A DNA stretch of 64,000 nt from Alopecurus myosuroides (taxonomy: Eukaryota; Streptophyta; Magnoliopsida; Poales; Poaceae). The notes below the pieces were generated by a model. The model searched no databases, had not been told where the DNA came from, and saw only the letters and a program-made list of their open reading frames with translations. Shown here in pieces: positions 21,739 to 33,084 of the stretch. Numbering within the stretch: the first letter of the stretch is position 1; the number at the start of each line of letters is the position of its first letter. The position numbers and the translations under genes are program-made. The stretch lies in NCBI GenBank assembly GCA_028641055.1, contig CM054062.1:232132696-232196695 (forward strand). The letters are read 5' to 3'.

Positions 21739-22170
21739 CTGCACCAACGCCGACGCGACGCGTCCCGCCAACGAGCTCCCCGTAACCCTGCGGTTGTCCA
21801 CGCGCCTCCATCTGACGAGAATCTGCTGACGGAGGAGGACGCGCATGCACTTATCCGCACGAACACTCCCGTGTCGTCTGCTTTACACCTCCCGGAAGGT
21901 TGGAAGACCAACGCCATCTTCGTCCCGGTGGCGCCGCGTCTCTCCGGCCAGGCACGGGTCAACTACATCAACCAGTGCTACGAGAACATGTTGTGGCAGA
22001 TGAGGCATCATCACCCCTCGGACGCCATGTCTTTGTTGTATTGGGACCAACAAGTGGATCTGGAGTACTTAGGGCGGCTCCACTCCCACCGCATCGACAA
22101 CAACGTGCATTCCAGCGACATGGAGTGTTCCGATGAGGAGAAGGAGGAAGAGAACTCGCCCGACACATAG
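21739..22170 (+). pseudogene. Unidentified ORF 'EGWKTN', copy B, start codon lost
   Basis: The frame is open from CTG 21739 (ATG in copy A) to TAG 22168-22170, 143 codons: HQRRRDASRQRAPRNP, LLTEEDAHALIRTNTPVSSA, LPEGWKTNAIFVPVAPRLSG, QARVNYINQCYENMLWQMRH, PSDAMSLLYWDQQVDLEYLG and an acidic SDMECSDEEKEEENSPD tail. Copy A has the ATG but two internal stops. Maintenance of a long frame after the ATG was lost means the loss was recent or another ATG (21871) is used. No domain is recognised. Confidence 0.4.
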
Positions 22171-22399
22171 TGGCGCCTCTTGGCACCGCCAGAACCTGCC
22201 GTCCCGCCACCAAACGCCTTCTTCCTCCCATGTAACTTCCCCATTTGCAGTTGGGCACTTGCACAGCCGGGAACCTGCCCGAACTGCGGGTCCGAGGAGC
22301 ACCACCACCTAGTTTAGGCTTTTATTGACTGTAATAATTATTATCTAAGTCCCCTTCAGTGTGAATGTATTATCTTTATTTTGACTCAAGTTCGATTGA

Positions 22400-25300
22400 A
22401 ACTTTCTAAATTTCAGCTCCGAAGGGGGTGTCCCAATTGTATATTTAGTTTGCTCGTGGTAGGTTCTCATGCTCAAAGTCAACTTTTTTGTCTACCCATT
22501 CCACTAGCGTCGGAAGGGGGTGTCCCAATGGGATATTTTGTTTGGTTGTGTTAGGGTAGGCCATAGGTACATGGAGAAATAATATCTACCACTAGTTCTG
22601 ATAAGAGATTCGCTCAGGTTCGTCTGAAGGGGGACTTTTGCGATGTAGTGGAAGAACCTTCCTCTATACAAGTGATGTCGGTGAAACCGGTCACACCTCT
22701 TATTAGGATCTTAGATCTCTCTCCACTTCCAAACATACTTGTATAGACATGATTGGAATCCATCAAGGTTTTTTAGGGATGCCTATGCTCCGGAGCCCCC
22801 GTTTCAGCGAAACTCTCGCATGTTGACCGAAAAGTCAACTTTTTCGTCTACCCCTTCCACCAGCGTCGGAAGGGGGTGTCCTAATGGAATATTTTGTTTG
22901 GTTGTGTTAAGGTAGGCTATAGGTAGATGGAAAACTAATATCTACCATATGTTCTCATAGTATTCCCTCGGGTTCATCCGAAGGGGGAGTTTCAAGCCCT
23001 AAGTAGTAATGGAACCCGCGAGAGAGAATCTGACGCCGGTGAAGTGATACGTCATAAACGTATCCCTAATTTCTCATGCTCCACGATCATATTATGCCAA
23101 TTGCTACATGTTGTCTCCCTTATTTATAACATTTTCGTATGTTTTCCGGGACTACCCTATTAACAAGATACCAAGTGTCAGTTCCCTGTTTTCTGCTGTT
23201 TTTGGTTTCAGAAAAGTTGTTCTGGAAACATTCTCGGAATTGGACCCCGCAAAGCCCGAAGTGCCTAGTTTCCCCGGAAGCATCCAGAACACCGAAGAGG
23301 AGTCGGTGACGGGCATCAGGCGGCCACACCATAAGGTGGCGTGGCCTCCCCTGGCCGCGCCAGCTATCGGTGTGGTCCCCCTGGCCTCCACCGCCTCTGC
23401 CCTTTCGCCTATTTATTCCCCCCGGATGGAAAACCCTAAGGACCTGATCAAAAATCCTGAAAAAGTTCCGCAGCCGCCGTCGTCGTCAACCCTAGATCAG
23501 GAGGGTTCTCGAGCTGTTTTCCGGCACCCTGCCGGAGAGGAAATCATCACCGGAGGCTTCTACACCACCATGCCTGCCTCCAGAGTAATGCGTGAGTAGT
23601 TCATCCCTGGACTACGGGTCTATAACAGTAGCTAGATGGTTGTCTCCTCCTCATATGTCTACATGTTTAGATCTTGTGAGCTGCCTATCATGATCGAGAT
23701 TGATCTTATGTAATTCTATATGCTATGTTTGCGGGGATCCGATGAATATTGACCTTATGCCAAGTTGATTATAGTCTTTATTTCATATGTTATTTGTGAT
23801 CTTGCATGCTTTCCGTTGCTAGTGGTTGCTCTGGCCAAGTAGTTGCTAGTGACTCCAAGAGGGAGTATTTATGCTTGATAGTGGGTTCATGCCTCCTCAT
23901 TGCCTTGCTCGAGTAACAGAAACGTGAAGAGGGAGGATGTGTTGTTGCCATTAGGGAGAAAACAGCGGTGAGAGTGCCCGCGTGTATAATCATTGCTTAC
24001 ATTACACAAATTGCTTAATGTGATTATCTGTTGCTTGCAACTTAATACCTAAGGGGGTTCAGATGATAACCTAAGGGTGGATTATTAGTCATAGATGTAG
24101 ATGGATTTCGGCCTATGTATTTTGTTGTAATTCCCTCACTAAATACCATAGTAGACATCATGTTATAATGTGCACTATGGTGCAACCTTTATTTGTTAAT
24201 TGCCTAGGTGTAATTTGTTCACCCAACATGTTATTTTTATGGAGAGACACCACTAGTGAACCTATGAACCCCGGCCCATTTTCCACACTTTTAAGCAAAC
24301 CACAACAGTTTCCTGATCTCTTTACTTACTGCAAGCATACACTGTTTTTCCACACTATACGTCTAATCTTTGTTTTCAGCAGGACCGGTGAGATTGACAA
24401 CCTCACTGTATCGCTAGGGCAAAGTATTTTGGTTGTTTTGTGTGCAGGTTCCACGTTGTTGCTGACATCGGTGAAGCACCAGCACCACCGTCAGTGGAAC
24501 CAACCTTCCAAAGGTCCTCTTTCTCCTACAGGATTTATAACCCTGGTTCTTAAATAAGGGGAAATTTCCTACCGATGTGCTCATCACACCCTCCTCTTGG
24601 GGTCTCCCAACGCAAGCATCATGAAGCCCTAACACAAACAGTGAGGGAATCTTGGGAATCCAATGCCCATGCCACACTCTAACACACATGGTATGGCAAA
24701 CACTTAGTTTGGGTGGAATTCAGACGCTCCGGAACCCCTCTACGGAGAAACCCTAGGCCCGCTTGAGAAAAAGATGAAACTGCCGATCTGGCCCCTCTAC
24801 GTGAGCCAGAACGGGGTAGAAAAGTGGAACTGATCGCTTTTTTGTGTGTTAGGTTAGTCCCAAGGAACACCAAGACAATGGTAGGGCCCACCTCTTGACA
24901 ATATTTTCCCCGTTCCGTCGGATCCGGGAGTTTCGGGCTCTGAGTAGTCCTAGAACCCGAGAGATAGAATCTGACGACGGTGAAGCCATAACACAGAGAG
25001 TGAGTGGGTCATGGGAATCCAAGACCCATGACCCACACTCTACCACACATGGTATGGAATACCCTAGTCTTGGGTGGGATTGATACGCTCCGGAGCCCCT
25101 CTCCGGAGAAACCCTAGGCCCGCTGGAGAAAAAGACGGAACTTTCGTTCTGGCCCCACAACGTGAGCCAGAAGGGGGTAGAAAAGTAGAACTAATTGCTT
25201 AGTTGTGTTAGGTTAGGACCAAGGAACACCCGAGACAATTTTAGGTCCCACCTCTTGGAAAGATTCCCCCCGTTTTGTCAGATCCGGGAGTTTCGGGCCA

Positions 25301-26075
25301 TGAGTAGTCCTCGAACCCACGAGAGAGAATCCGACGCCGATGAAGCCATAAAACGGAGAGTGAGGGAATATTGGGAATCCAAGACAAATTCCACACTCTA
25401 ACACACATGATATGACAATACCCTAGGATTGGGTGGGATTCAGATACTCCGGAGCTCCTCTCCGGAGGAACCCTAGGCCCGCTGAAAAAAAAGGACGGAA
25501 CTGCCGTTCTGGACCCTCTACGTGAAACTGAAGGGGGTAGCAAAGTGGAACTAATTGCTTGGTTTTGTTAGTTTAGGCCCAAGGAACACCCAATACAATA
25601 TTAGGGCCCACCTCTTGGCAAGATCCCCCTGTTCCGTCAGATCCGGGAGTTTCGGTCCCTGAGTAGTCCTGCAACAATTAAAGAGAATCTGGCACCGGTG
25701 AAGCCCTAACAAAAAAAGTGAGGGATGGGAATCCAAGACCAATGCCACACTCTAACAAACATGTTATGTGATACCCTAGGCTTGTGTGGGATTAAGGTGC
25801 TCTAGAGCTCCTCTCCGGAGAAACCCTATGCCCGTTGGAGAAATGACCGGAACTGCCGATCTGGCCCCTCTGCATGATCCGGAAGGGGGTAGCAAAGTGG
25901 AACTAATTGCTTGGTTGCGTTAGGTTAGTCCCAAGGAACACCCAAGACAATGGTAGCTCCCACCTCTTGGCAAGATTGCCCCCGTTCCGTCAGATCCGGG
26001 AGTTTCAGGCTTTGAGTAGCCCTGAAACACGCGAGAGAGAATCCAACGTCGGTGAAGCCATAGCACATAGAGGTG
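22400..26075. repeat. ~355-bp tandem array in CACTA copy B (about six units), split by a solo LTR
   Basis: Unit landmarks TTTGGTTGTGTTAGGGTAGG at about 22525 and 22885, and ATTGCTTAGTTGTGTTAGG-type landmarks at about 24835, 25190, 25548 and 25903. Removing the solo LTR with one duplication (1582 bases) restores near-regular spacing. Unit sequence is that of the array in copy A. Confidence 0.85.
23045..24621 (+). mobile_element. Solo LTR, 1577 bp
   Basis: Begins TGATACGTCATAAACG and ends CGCAAGCATCA, flanked by perfect 5-base duplications TGAAG (23040-23044 and 24622-24626). Removing it restores the array unit GCCGGTGAAGCCCTAAC. The start resembles the TGATACGTC-type LTRs abundant in Triticeae Gypsy elements. 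A TATA-like GCCTATTTATTCCC lies near 23408. A 163-aa frame at 23108-23599 sits in the LTR promoter/leader and is not considered a gene. Confidence 0.93.
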
Positions 26076-26722
26076 CACCTATTGTGATGTGAACCCTATC
26101 GATGACATGAAACTATTTAGTTTATGATGTGATCCTGTTGTGATGATGGAGGGGAACCTTTGTGATGCTGGTGTGAACTGGTGTTAATTCTAGTTATTAT
26201 AAATCTCCTCGTTGTCTCTCTTCTAAGTACGACTGTTAATCATTGATTGTGGTGACTTGTGATTTGTTTCAGAAAAAAGGCTTGTTATTTTTGTGATGAT
26301 TTAGAAGATTATGTGCATTCTTATATTTGGAGGAAGTGGCATATTATCCAACAAAAAGGTCAGACTAGACTGACAGCTGGGCCCGTGCAAAAAAACGTTA
26401 GGAACAACCGTGAGAAAGCGCGGTCGTTGCCTGTCAAAGCAGTCAAACATGGCACGATGTGTGGTACGATGAAAATCCGCGACATTCTACGTGACCAAGC
26501 CAGTTTCGTGGAAAGAAACTGGGATCTTAGTGGGCTACTGGGCCGGAGACGAAAATCCGCAACGTAAAACTAGCAAAAAGTCGCGCAAAACCAGATTGCG
26601 ACGGATCAAACCAAAACGTCGAGAGAAAACTCCACTTTTCAGCCATCCATGACAGAAACACGCGACGTTATCGAAACGTTGCGCTCAAAATGTCCCTGGT
26701 CGCACGAAATTTGGTAGTGAAG

Positions 26723-26863
26723 TCTAGTTTCAGGTGCAACTGAATTGACAACTCAGTTGTTAAGGCTTATAAATATTCTTTGACTCCCCTTGTGTCGAAT
26801 CAATAAATTTGGGTTTTACTTCCCTCGAAGACTGTTGTGATCTCCTATACTTGCGGGTTGTCA
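26723..26863 (+). repeat. LTR fragment, right part, continuation of 16458-17047
   Basis: Carries AGGTGCAACTGAATTGACA, TGTCGAATCAATAAATTTGG and CCTATACTTGCGGGTTGTCA, the 3' end of a common Triticeae LTR. It ends in ...TTGTCA at 26863. Confidence 0.65.
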
Positions 26864-27544
26864 GCAACATGGTCGTCGACTCGAGTTGTAATTTTTTCTT
26901 TTCAGCCCTTGTCCTCTTTTTTCCCCTTATTTATCAATATAAAAGGCAAAGATTTTGCCGTTTTATAAATTAGGCAAATTGGTCTATATTTCTCAAATAT
27001 GTTAACATCCTCACCTTCTCGCGAAAAAAGGGAGGCACCCGAACGGTGTCTTCCCTGGGAGCGACCAAAGGAGATAGGTTTATTTTGGCTCAATTGCACA
27101 TAGCGTCATCGATCACCCATCTATAATCTATAATAACTAAGTATATCATCCCTACTATCTATTTCTGTAAACATGCAGGCTATCCACCTCAGCTCTTGAG
27201 CCATGTCAGCATTAACTACTTCGTGTCATGCCTCCGTCATGTTCGTATGCGGTTGTTTTGGTTCGATAAGTTTGGATTATAAGCCATACCAAATAGCAGT
27301 CCATTATCTAAATCCCGAGGTAGCCCAAAACAGTCTCTCTGTTCCTCACATCGAGAAACCGGCCCATTAGCTAACGTTTGAAAAGGAAAAGAGAAGGATG
27401 CACTACCGGTACCACTAGAAAAAGGCTTCCCTCTAGGAAGAAAACAGAAGGGAAGAATGAGCTCACGCAAGAGCGCCCCGTGGCAGACTCGTACGCGAGG
27501 AACTGAACAGAGGGAATGCACGCATTTATTTTGAAATTCGTTTT

Positions 27545-28150
27545 TTAGAAACTAAATAACTCGAGAATCGTATTTCGAAATTACGAATCGTTTTCATATT
27601 TGAGATCCTCGCGTCGAGATCTTCAAAACTAGATCCCCTATTGATAGGTTTCGCGAAACTTTTTTTTTCCGTACTTTATACTCGCTGTTCTATACACTTT
27701 GTATTTTCAGTAGCAGTTTATACTTCTAGTAGAAACGTGGGTGTACATTCAATAGCAGACGCGTGGGTGTACACCATGTACACCGTGTACATCCAGTATT
27801 AGCATGCTTATACACAATGTACTTTCAATAGCAACGTGGGTGTACATCCGCTTGGGTGTACATCCGCCTAGATGTACACCGACCCTGCACCTGCGTGTAT
27901 AACCGCCTGGGCGTACACTCGTGTTGCACATGGGTGTACGTCAGCACTACAGTTGGGACGTACTTCAGTCATTGCACCTGGGCGTACATCCGTGTTGATT
28001 CTGTATGTACAAAAAAAATTCTTGAAATCTATCAACATGGGATCTAGTTTTGAAGATCTCGGCGCGAAGATCTCAATTATGAAAACGGTTCGTAATTTCG
28101 AAAAACGGTTCGCGAGACATTTCATTTTGAAAAAGGGAATCCCGAAATAA
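27545..28150. repeat. Long inverted repeat flanking a GTGTACATCC array
   Basis: Left arm about 27560-27650 (TTCGAAATTACGAATCG, then GAGATCTTCAAAACTAGATC) is mirrored by the right arm about 28030-28115 (GATCTAGTTTTGAAGATCTC, then CGTAATTTCG), roughly 80 bases at near 90% identity by eye. Weaker similarity extends outward to about 27405 and 28345 (CTAGAAAAAGGCTTCC versus CTAGAAGGGAAACCTTCC in reverse), suggesting a Mutator-like or foldback element with long terminal inverted repeats. Confidence 0.6.
27735..28012 (+). repeat. Degenerate GGGTGTACATCCG repeat array
   Basis: About fifteen imperfect copies of a 12-18-base motif around GTGTACA (TGGGTGTACATCCG, TGGGCGTACATCCG, GGATGTACACCG variants) fill the loop between the inverted repeats. 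No coding potential is seen: the frames on both strands only reflect the repeat. Confidence 0.7.
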
Positions 28151-28899
28151 ATGGGTGCACACCCGTCTACAAGCCCGTGGAAGGGAAAAATCCCACCAAA
28201 ACTCTCTCGTGGTGACACTTGTCACGCATGCGAGCACCCTTGAGAGGCTAGGGGGAAGGAGAATGTGACACTTGTCGTAAGGGGAGCACACTCTAGGTGA
28301 CCTTTCGGAAGGTTTCCCTTCTAGTAGTTTCGCTGCACTACCCACGTCGACGTTTTATTCTAAAAAAAACCAAAGTCGACGTTTTGTGTCCTCCAGCTAT
28401 GTGATGCGGTCGTATCGTCTACGCGTATTTGATTAACATGGAAGTCTCTTGAAATTTCTCCACCAACAAAATGCAACACTAACTGATGAATCGGCTCTCC
28501 TCTTTTTAAGGGATTGGCTCATCCATCTCTTCTCCCGGTTCTGTCTTTTGTGGTTGTTCACCAAGTTTGCGCTCGCATCCGCGAGCAGCATCTCCGCATC
28601 GATGGTCTTCACCGTCGTCATGATCCAGCACAGCCACAAAACATGCGCCTCTTGGCTGGTCTTTCCTTAGCCGGCAAACCCGCAGGCACTATATATATCG
28701 CCTATAGCGAGTCGTTGTTCCGCCTCGCCCAGCCCGCGTTCCATTTTGCAAACGGGTCGGCCTATTAACTTAAATTCGTAAATAGAAAAGAAGATGGAAA
28801 TGGGGTGGGGAAGGGGGATTCGAACCTAGAACCTGTCATGGGGGGAGGGGGGGGGGGTCATAGGAGGCAACCACTGGGCTAGGTCACCGTTCGTGTCGA

Positions 28900-29560
28900 G
28901 GTTGCCCTTTTTTAGCTTTTTATTGTCTCGTTTTTTCCATTTTGTTTTCCATTTCTGTTTTATGTTTCCGTTTTATTTCTTTCTTTTTTGTTTTACTATT
29001 TGTTTTTAGGTTTATTATTTTCCTTTTATTCGAAAATATTTGTTTTGAATCTGTTCTAATTTTAAAAATGTACAAAATTTAAAATGTTCAGATTCGAAAA
29101 ATGTTCGGATAAAAATGTTCAAATTTAAAATTTATTCAAATGAAAAAAAGGTTTAGTTTTAAAATTTGTTCATTTAAAAAAATATTTGAAAATTTCTTTA
29201 GATTTGAAAATTGTTCATTTTAACAATTTATTTATTTTTGAAAATTATTCAGATTCGAAAATCGTTCATATTTGAAAATTGTTCATTTTTTAAAATTGTT
29301 TATTTTTAAAATTTGTTTAGATTTAAAAATCGTTCATATTTGAAAATTGTTCATTTTAAAATTTATTTATTTTTAAAAATTGTTCAGATTTAAAAATCGT
29401 TCATATTTGAAAATTGTTCACATTTTAGAATCATTCAGATTTGTTTATTTTAGATAATATTTCATATTTAGAAAAATAGTTTAGATTTACAAAAATGAGG
29501 CATAATTCAAAAAATAAAAAAATAAATAACATATGAGGAAAAAATAGAAAAGAATATTGA
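28900..29560. repeat. AT-rich TTGAAAATTGTTCA repeats
   Basis: Pyrimidine-rich TTTTATTTC-type stretch followed by many imperfect copies of TTTGAAAATTGTTCATTTT up to about 29480. Similar sequence, in the other sense, follows a CGCTCGCTCGC-rich block at 45640-45920, so both may be the core of the same Mutator-like family. Confidence 0.5.
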
Positions 29561-30699
29561 TGAGACCAAAGCCGGCCCAAAACTGGACCGCTCGCGGAAC
29601 TAGGCGGGCGAGGTGCGCTCGCGCTCGCTGAGAGCCGCTGCCCTTGCAATCGATCGAGACCTCGACAGATCTAGATAGTTAGGCCCAGCTGCTTGCCCTA
29701 CATACGTGACTGCACTGTCATCCGCACTTGAAAGCATCCGTGCACCGTCGTCGACATCTTAGGTAGTTGAATCATCCCCATACGATGGTAGCTCATCCCC
29801 TCACCGCCTCCTCAATTTAAACATTACTTGCCTGCAATTTTTGTATTGATGTTTATGAAGCGCAGCACTGGATGAAAGCTACAAAGCAATTTTTCCTTGG
29901 TATGTCACCCCAATTTCTTCTTCCAATGATTTGTGCGTCCTATTTATTTATAAATCAATCTAGATCATATTCATGTCCTCTATTGGCATCTCATTAGAAT
30001 TATGGTTTTGCCAAATTGTGTATTTTATATCCAGATGTGGAAACCCCTTTTCTCTTTCTTTTTGGCTTGGTAGGATTTCCACAAAATTGATAAGCGCATT
30101 TGCAGTGAAGGAAACATGATGAAAGTATTTTCTAATATCTAATCATAGCAGGTATCGGGTTCGATCAAATGCTTTATCTTTTGTTACCTGCTATACATAA
30201 ATGGCAAGCTAGATGGGAGTACGTAACTACACCTTTTTTTTTAACACCTCCTTTTACCTGCAGGCTGCAGCAATAGTTCTACGCTGTATGGCCCTCACTT
30301 TTGCCATTCCACGCTCTCATATGTAAAACGTAGTTTGCTTTGGTAAGGTGGACTTATTAGTAATTACCACGCAAGTTATTGGTGTCTCATTTCTTTTGTG
30401 GTATCTTCTGCTATGTCGAGATGTTCGCCAGATGTTTCTGCACTCAAATTCCTTTGTGTGCTCACTTAACAGGTACGTAATCCCGTTTCCCTCTCTTTTT
30501 GGCTTGATAGTGTATGCATGATTATTGTGCTTTACGAATAATCTCGAGCTATTAGAATTGTCTCTATTTTCTACCACAAATAAATTAATTGTTGGATGGG
30601 GTTCTCTGTCCTTTATATTGAAGAGCATGCTCCTCTACCAAAAGTGATAAAACATAGAACCAACAGCTTCAGTTACTTAATAAGATCGTGTCTTTATAG

Positions 30700-31101
30700 G
30701 GTGCTAAAATCAGTAATGCTCTCTATGAAGATCCAGAAAGAATTCTTAGCCTAGCACCATTCGTCTTACCATTGGAGTTGACCAGGCGATTATATTCAAG
30801 AACAAAATTTGTTGAAAGGTTAACACATTTTTTTATCGTCAGACTAAATTTATGCTTTATTGACATACTCTTTGCATGAATTTCAACATTCAAAAATTTC
30901 AGAGATGTTTTTTTTTTGCTCTTGCAAATTATGAAGGGAAAAGAAGGAATTATCAAAGATCTTCTTGCATTCGCAATGCACCTGACTAGAGGCGACCTAA
31001 ATCTGTGTAAAGTTCAACTTTTCTTCTATCACTCCACCACAGAAAAGAACCGTCTACTACCTCTGTCACCAATATTTATAATTTATTTGTGTACACTTTG
31101 A
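30700..31101 (+). pseudogene. Two exons of an unidentified plant gene (captured fragment)
   Basis: Exon 1 (30700-30818) follows an acceptor TTTATAG and reads GAKISNALYEDPERILSLAP then LPLELTRRLYSRTKFVE, with donor AAG|GTTAAC. Exon 2 (30903 on) follows AATTTCAG and continues in phase (AG+A = Arg) with DVFFLLLQIMKGKEGIIKDL and LAFAMHLTRGDLNLC; it stays open to a stop at 31099-31101, although a donor may lie earlier. The intron is 84 bases. Phase agreement and sensible composition argue for a genuine coding origin. I cannot name the protein. Upstream, exon-like pieces (DVYEAQHWMKATKQFF near 29856-29910; AAAIVLRCMALTFAIPRSHM near 30264) might belong to the same gene. No start codon or complete frame is visible. 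Confidence 0.45.
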
Positions 31102-31312
31102 TTCTTGAATGTTGGAGCAACGTTTTTGTCAAGAGTATAGTTGAGATATTAGCGGGCATCACTGCAAAAGATTAAGTTGTGTTTATGTTTATACATCATC
31201 TGGTGAGGGGAAGTAATGAACTAGATTAATGTGTTTATGAAAATAATTCACTATGATCTATATATAACACCATCTTTTGTAATGGTATAGTTTATTTTTT
31301 TGGAAATGACTA

Positions 31313-31690
31313 GGGCTTACTCGAGTGAGAATTAAGGTAATTCTCGCCCAGATGACATCACCCAGTTGCATGTGCAACTCATGTGTGATCCATATGCAAC
31401 TGAGAATTTTTTTAGTTGCAACTCATTTGTAAATCGAAAAATTCCAGTTGCAACTCACGTGTAACCATGAGTAATTGATAAATTTTTATTCGTAACTCAT
31501 GTACAAAACATCTACACTCTAAAAAAATCTCAATTGCAACTGAGTCCAACTCATGTGCAACTGAAGAAAATATAAGTTGCAAATCATATACAACTCACAA
31601 CCCGCACTAATCACGATGTAAATCTAACGGGATTCGAGTTGAGTGAGCTCTAACATAACTCTCACTCGAGTGAGAAATAGCAAAACCGTA
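31313..31690. mobile_element. MITE with ACTCGAGTGAGA terminal inverted repeats
   Basis: Left end CTTACTCGAGTGAGAATTAA and right end (minus strand) TCTCACTCGAGTGAGAGTTA form ~30-base imperfect inverted repeats, each containing an internal palindrome. The interior repeats AGTTGCAACTCATGTGCAAC in several variants. No ORF. The superfamily is uncertain (Mutator-like by general appearance). Confidence 0.6.
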
Positions 31691-31845
31691 TTTTTTTACA
31701 CATATTTTCTGGGAGTCATATGCGTGTATGCTTATTTAACCGTGGTTTCAAAATTACTATTCGTAATCACATGTCTTTAATTGGTACCTAGAGAGTTTTA
31801 CTATTATATAGCACATGTACCCGCAGCAACGCGCAGGGAGTCAGT

Positions 31846-33000
31846 CTAGATTAATTAAAATAGAGTACACATGTAGGGACACATTAAGATATATCGGTTC
31901 AGTTTTGGGGGCATCGGTTATTGATTCAGGACGTCTCGTGTGGCAACCACGCTATAGACAGACAATGGCCATTATTTTCTAATTATTTGGTCGACTTGCC
32001 TTTGTTAACCTCTGTACTCAGTCAATTTCTACTTGTCACCTTATGCATGCCTTCATTCCTCCTGAACATCTCATCTCACAGCGGAGCCCCTACGAATAAT
32101 CACGTCATTAATTACGTCAGCATTGCTAGTCCAAATAATCAATACTACTCTACTGGCAAAACAGGAAGTGAAACCATACAGTCTTGACTCCTCAAATAGC
32201 AATACATGTTCTGCAGATTCAGTCAATACAGGAAGCAATACAGATTCTTGCCATGTATGTGCTTCAGTATCTTCAGCCAATACACAAAACAATAAATACA
32301 ATAGCTTCAGACTTCAGTAGCTATGCAACCTTTAGTTCCAATTCTGAAACCAACCAACCAAGATTGCTAGCTGAAACTGCACAACCAATAAAATGATGAG
32401 CACTTTTACAGTACCCTTAAAGAAATATGAGCCCTTCATTTGTATTAATCCAACGGACGCTCTTAGCCGGTACTCCAACATCTGTACGAGGGAGTACCAT
32501 CAGAAAAATCTAGGGAGTACCTCGAGCTTAGGGGCAAAATCGTATTTTATTGTTACTCTCCTCTCAAAATATAATTCATGTTTTGACCCGATCACCATTA
32601 ATCCTTCTGTAACTCTAATTCCTCACATGGCTACAACTGTGGCGTGGCTACATTATCTCTACAGACGACCGAGACGCGGCATGGTCTCCAGGCCCCTGGC
32701 CGCGGCCGGACTTATCGTAGTGGCGTGGAGTGGCCGAACGGGTATCACTGACCAGGGCCGCGCTGAAGCAGACTGACCACGACGAGGTCCGACGCGATCA
32801 CCTGGCCACCCGGGGCTCTGTCATGTGGACATGTCGGAGTTCTAGTGCTGGACGTTCAAATGTGTAATTGACATTGTCGACTAGGTTCAATATGGACGGA
32901 CATAGAACTGGCTGCTTTGATCCAGGTAGGGCTGGAGTCTGCGAGGGCGATGAACGAGCTGCCTGCAAGCAATTTCATATTGCCTTTATTTCATTATTAC
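31846..33000. other. No gene recognised
   Basis: Mixed-composition sequence with only short frames. Nothing could be tied to a known protein, RNA or repeat by eye. Confidence 0.4.
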
Positions 33001-33002
33001 TA

Positions 33003-33084
33003 CTCCCTCCGTCCACTTTTATAAGGCTCACTTCTTACTATTGAAATGCTAAGAAGTGTGGCTTATAAAAGTGGACGGAGGGAG
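33003..33084. mobile_element. Stowaway (Tc1/Mariner) MITE, 82 bp, complete
   Basis: CTCCCTCCGTCCACTTTTAT at the left and its near-perfect inverse at the right, flanked by TA at 33001-33002 and 33085-33086, the Stowaway target site. The two arms (~35 bases each, 1-2 mismatches) leave a loop of about 12 bases, so the whole element folds into one hairpin. Confidence 0.95.

Larger units (their letters stand above)
17048..26719. mobile_element. Complete CACTA (En/Spm) element, copy B, 9672 bp with nested solo LTR
   Basis: Left end CACTACCAAATTCCGC, right end on the minus strand CACTACCAAATTTCG. Target duplications AAG at 17045-17047 and 26720-26722. Both subterminal regions carry many ACGTCG/CGACGTT/GCGACG motifs, the kind of short repeat to which CACTA accessory proteins bind. 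Without the nested solo LTR and its duplication the element is about 8.09 kb. It carries non-transposase ORFs only; I find no TNP2-like DDE frame, so it is probably non-autonomous. Confidence 0.92.
27120..31845 (+). mobile_element. Probable non-autonomous Helitron carrying gene debris
   Basis: The left end A|TCTATAATCTATAATAAC, followed by CATGCAGGCTATCCACCTCA, matches the 5' end of the short Helitron at 54537 (TCTATACTTCTTATAATAC ... CATGCAAGCTATCCACGTCA). On the right, CCCGCAGCAACGCGCAGGG forms the GC-rich hairpin typical of Helitron 3' ends, followed by CTAGA at 31838-31842 instead of the canonical CTAGT. Inside lie an inverted-repeat element, AT-rich repeats and two spliced-looking exons. 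No RepHel frame is present. The start could be 27120 or 27127. Confidence 0.45.

Noticed and set aside
23108..23599. 163-aa ORF in the solo LTR
   Set aside because: Lies across the LTR promoter and leader, without domain or conservation evidence; solo LTRs of this type are not known to encode protein.
28805..28890. tRNA-like GGATTCGAACC and a variant at 44020-44075
   Set aside because: Only the T-arm-like half resembles a tRNA; no acceptor stem, D-arm or anticodon arm could be folded. Such motifs are common in grass repeats.
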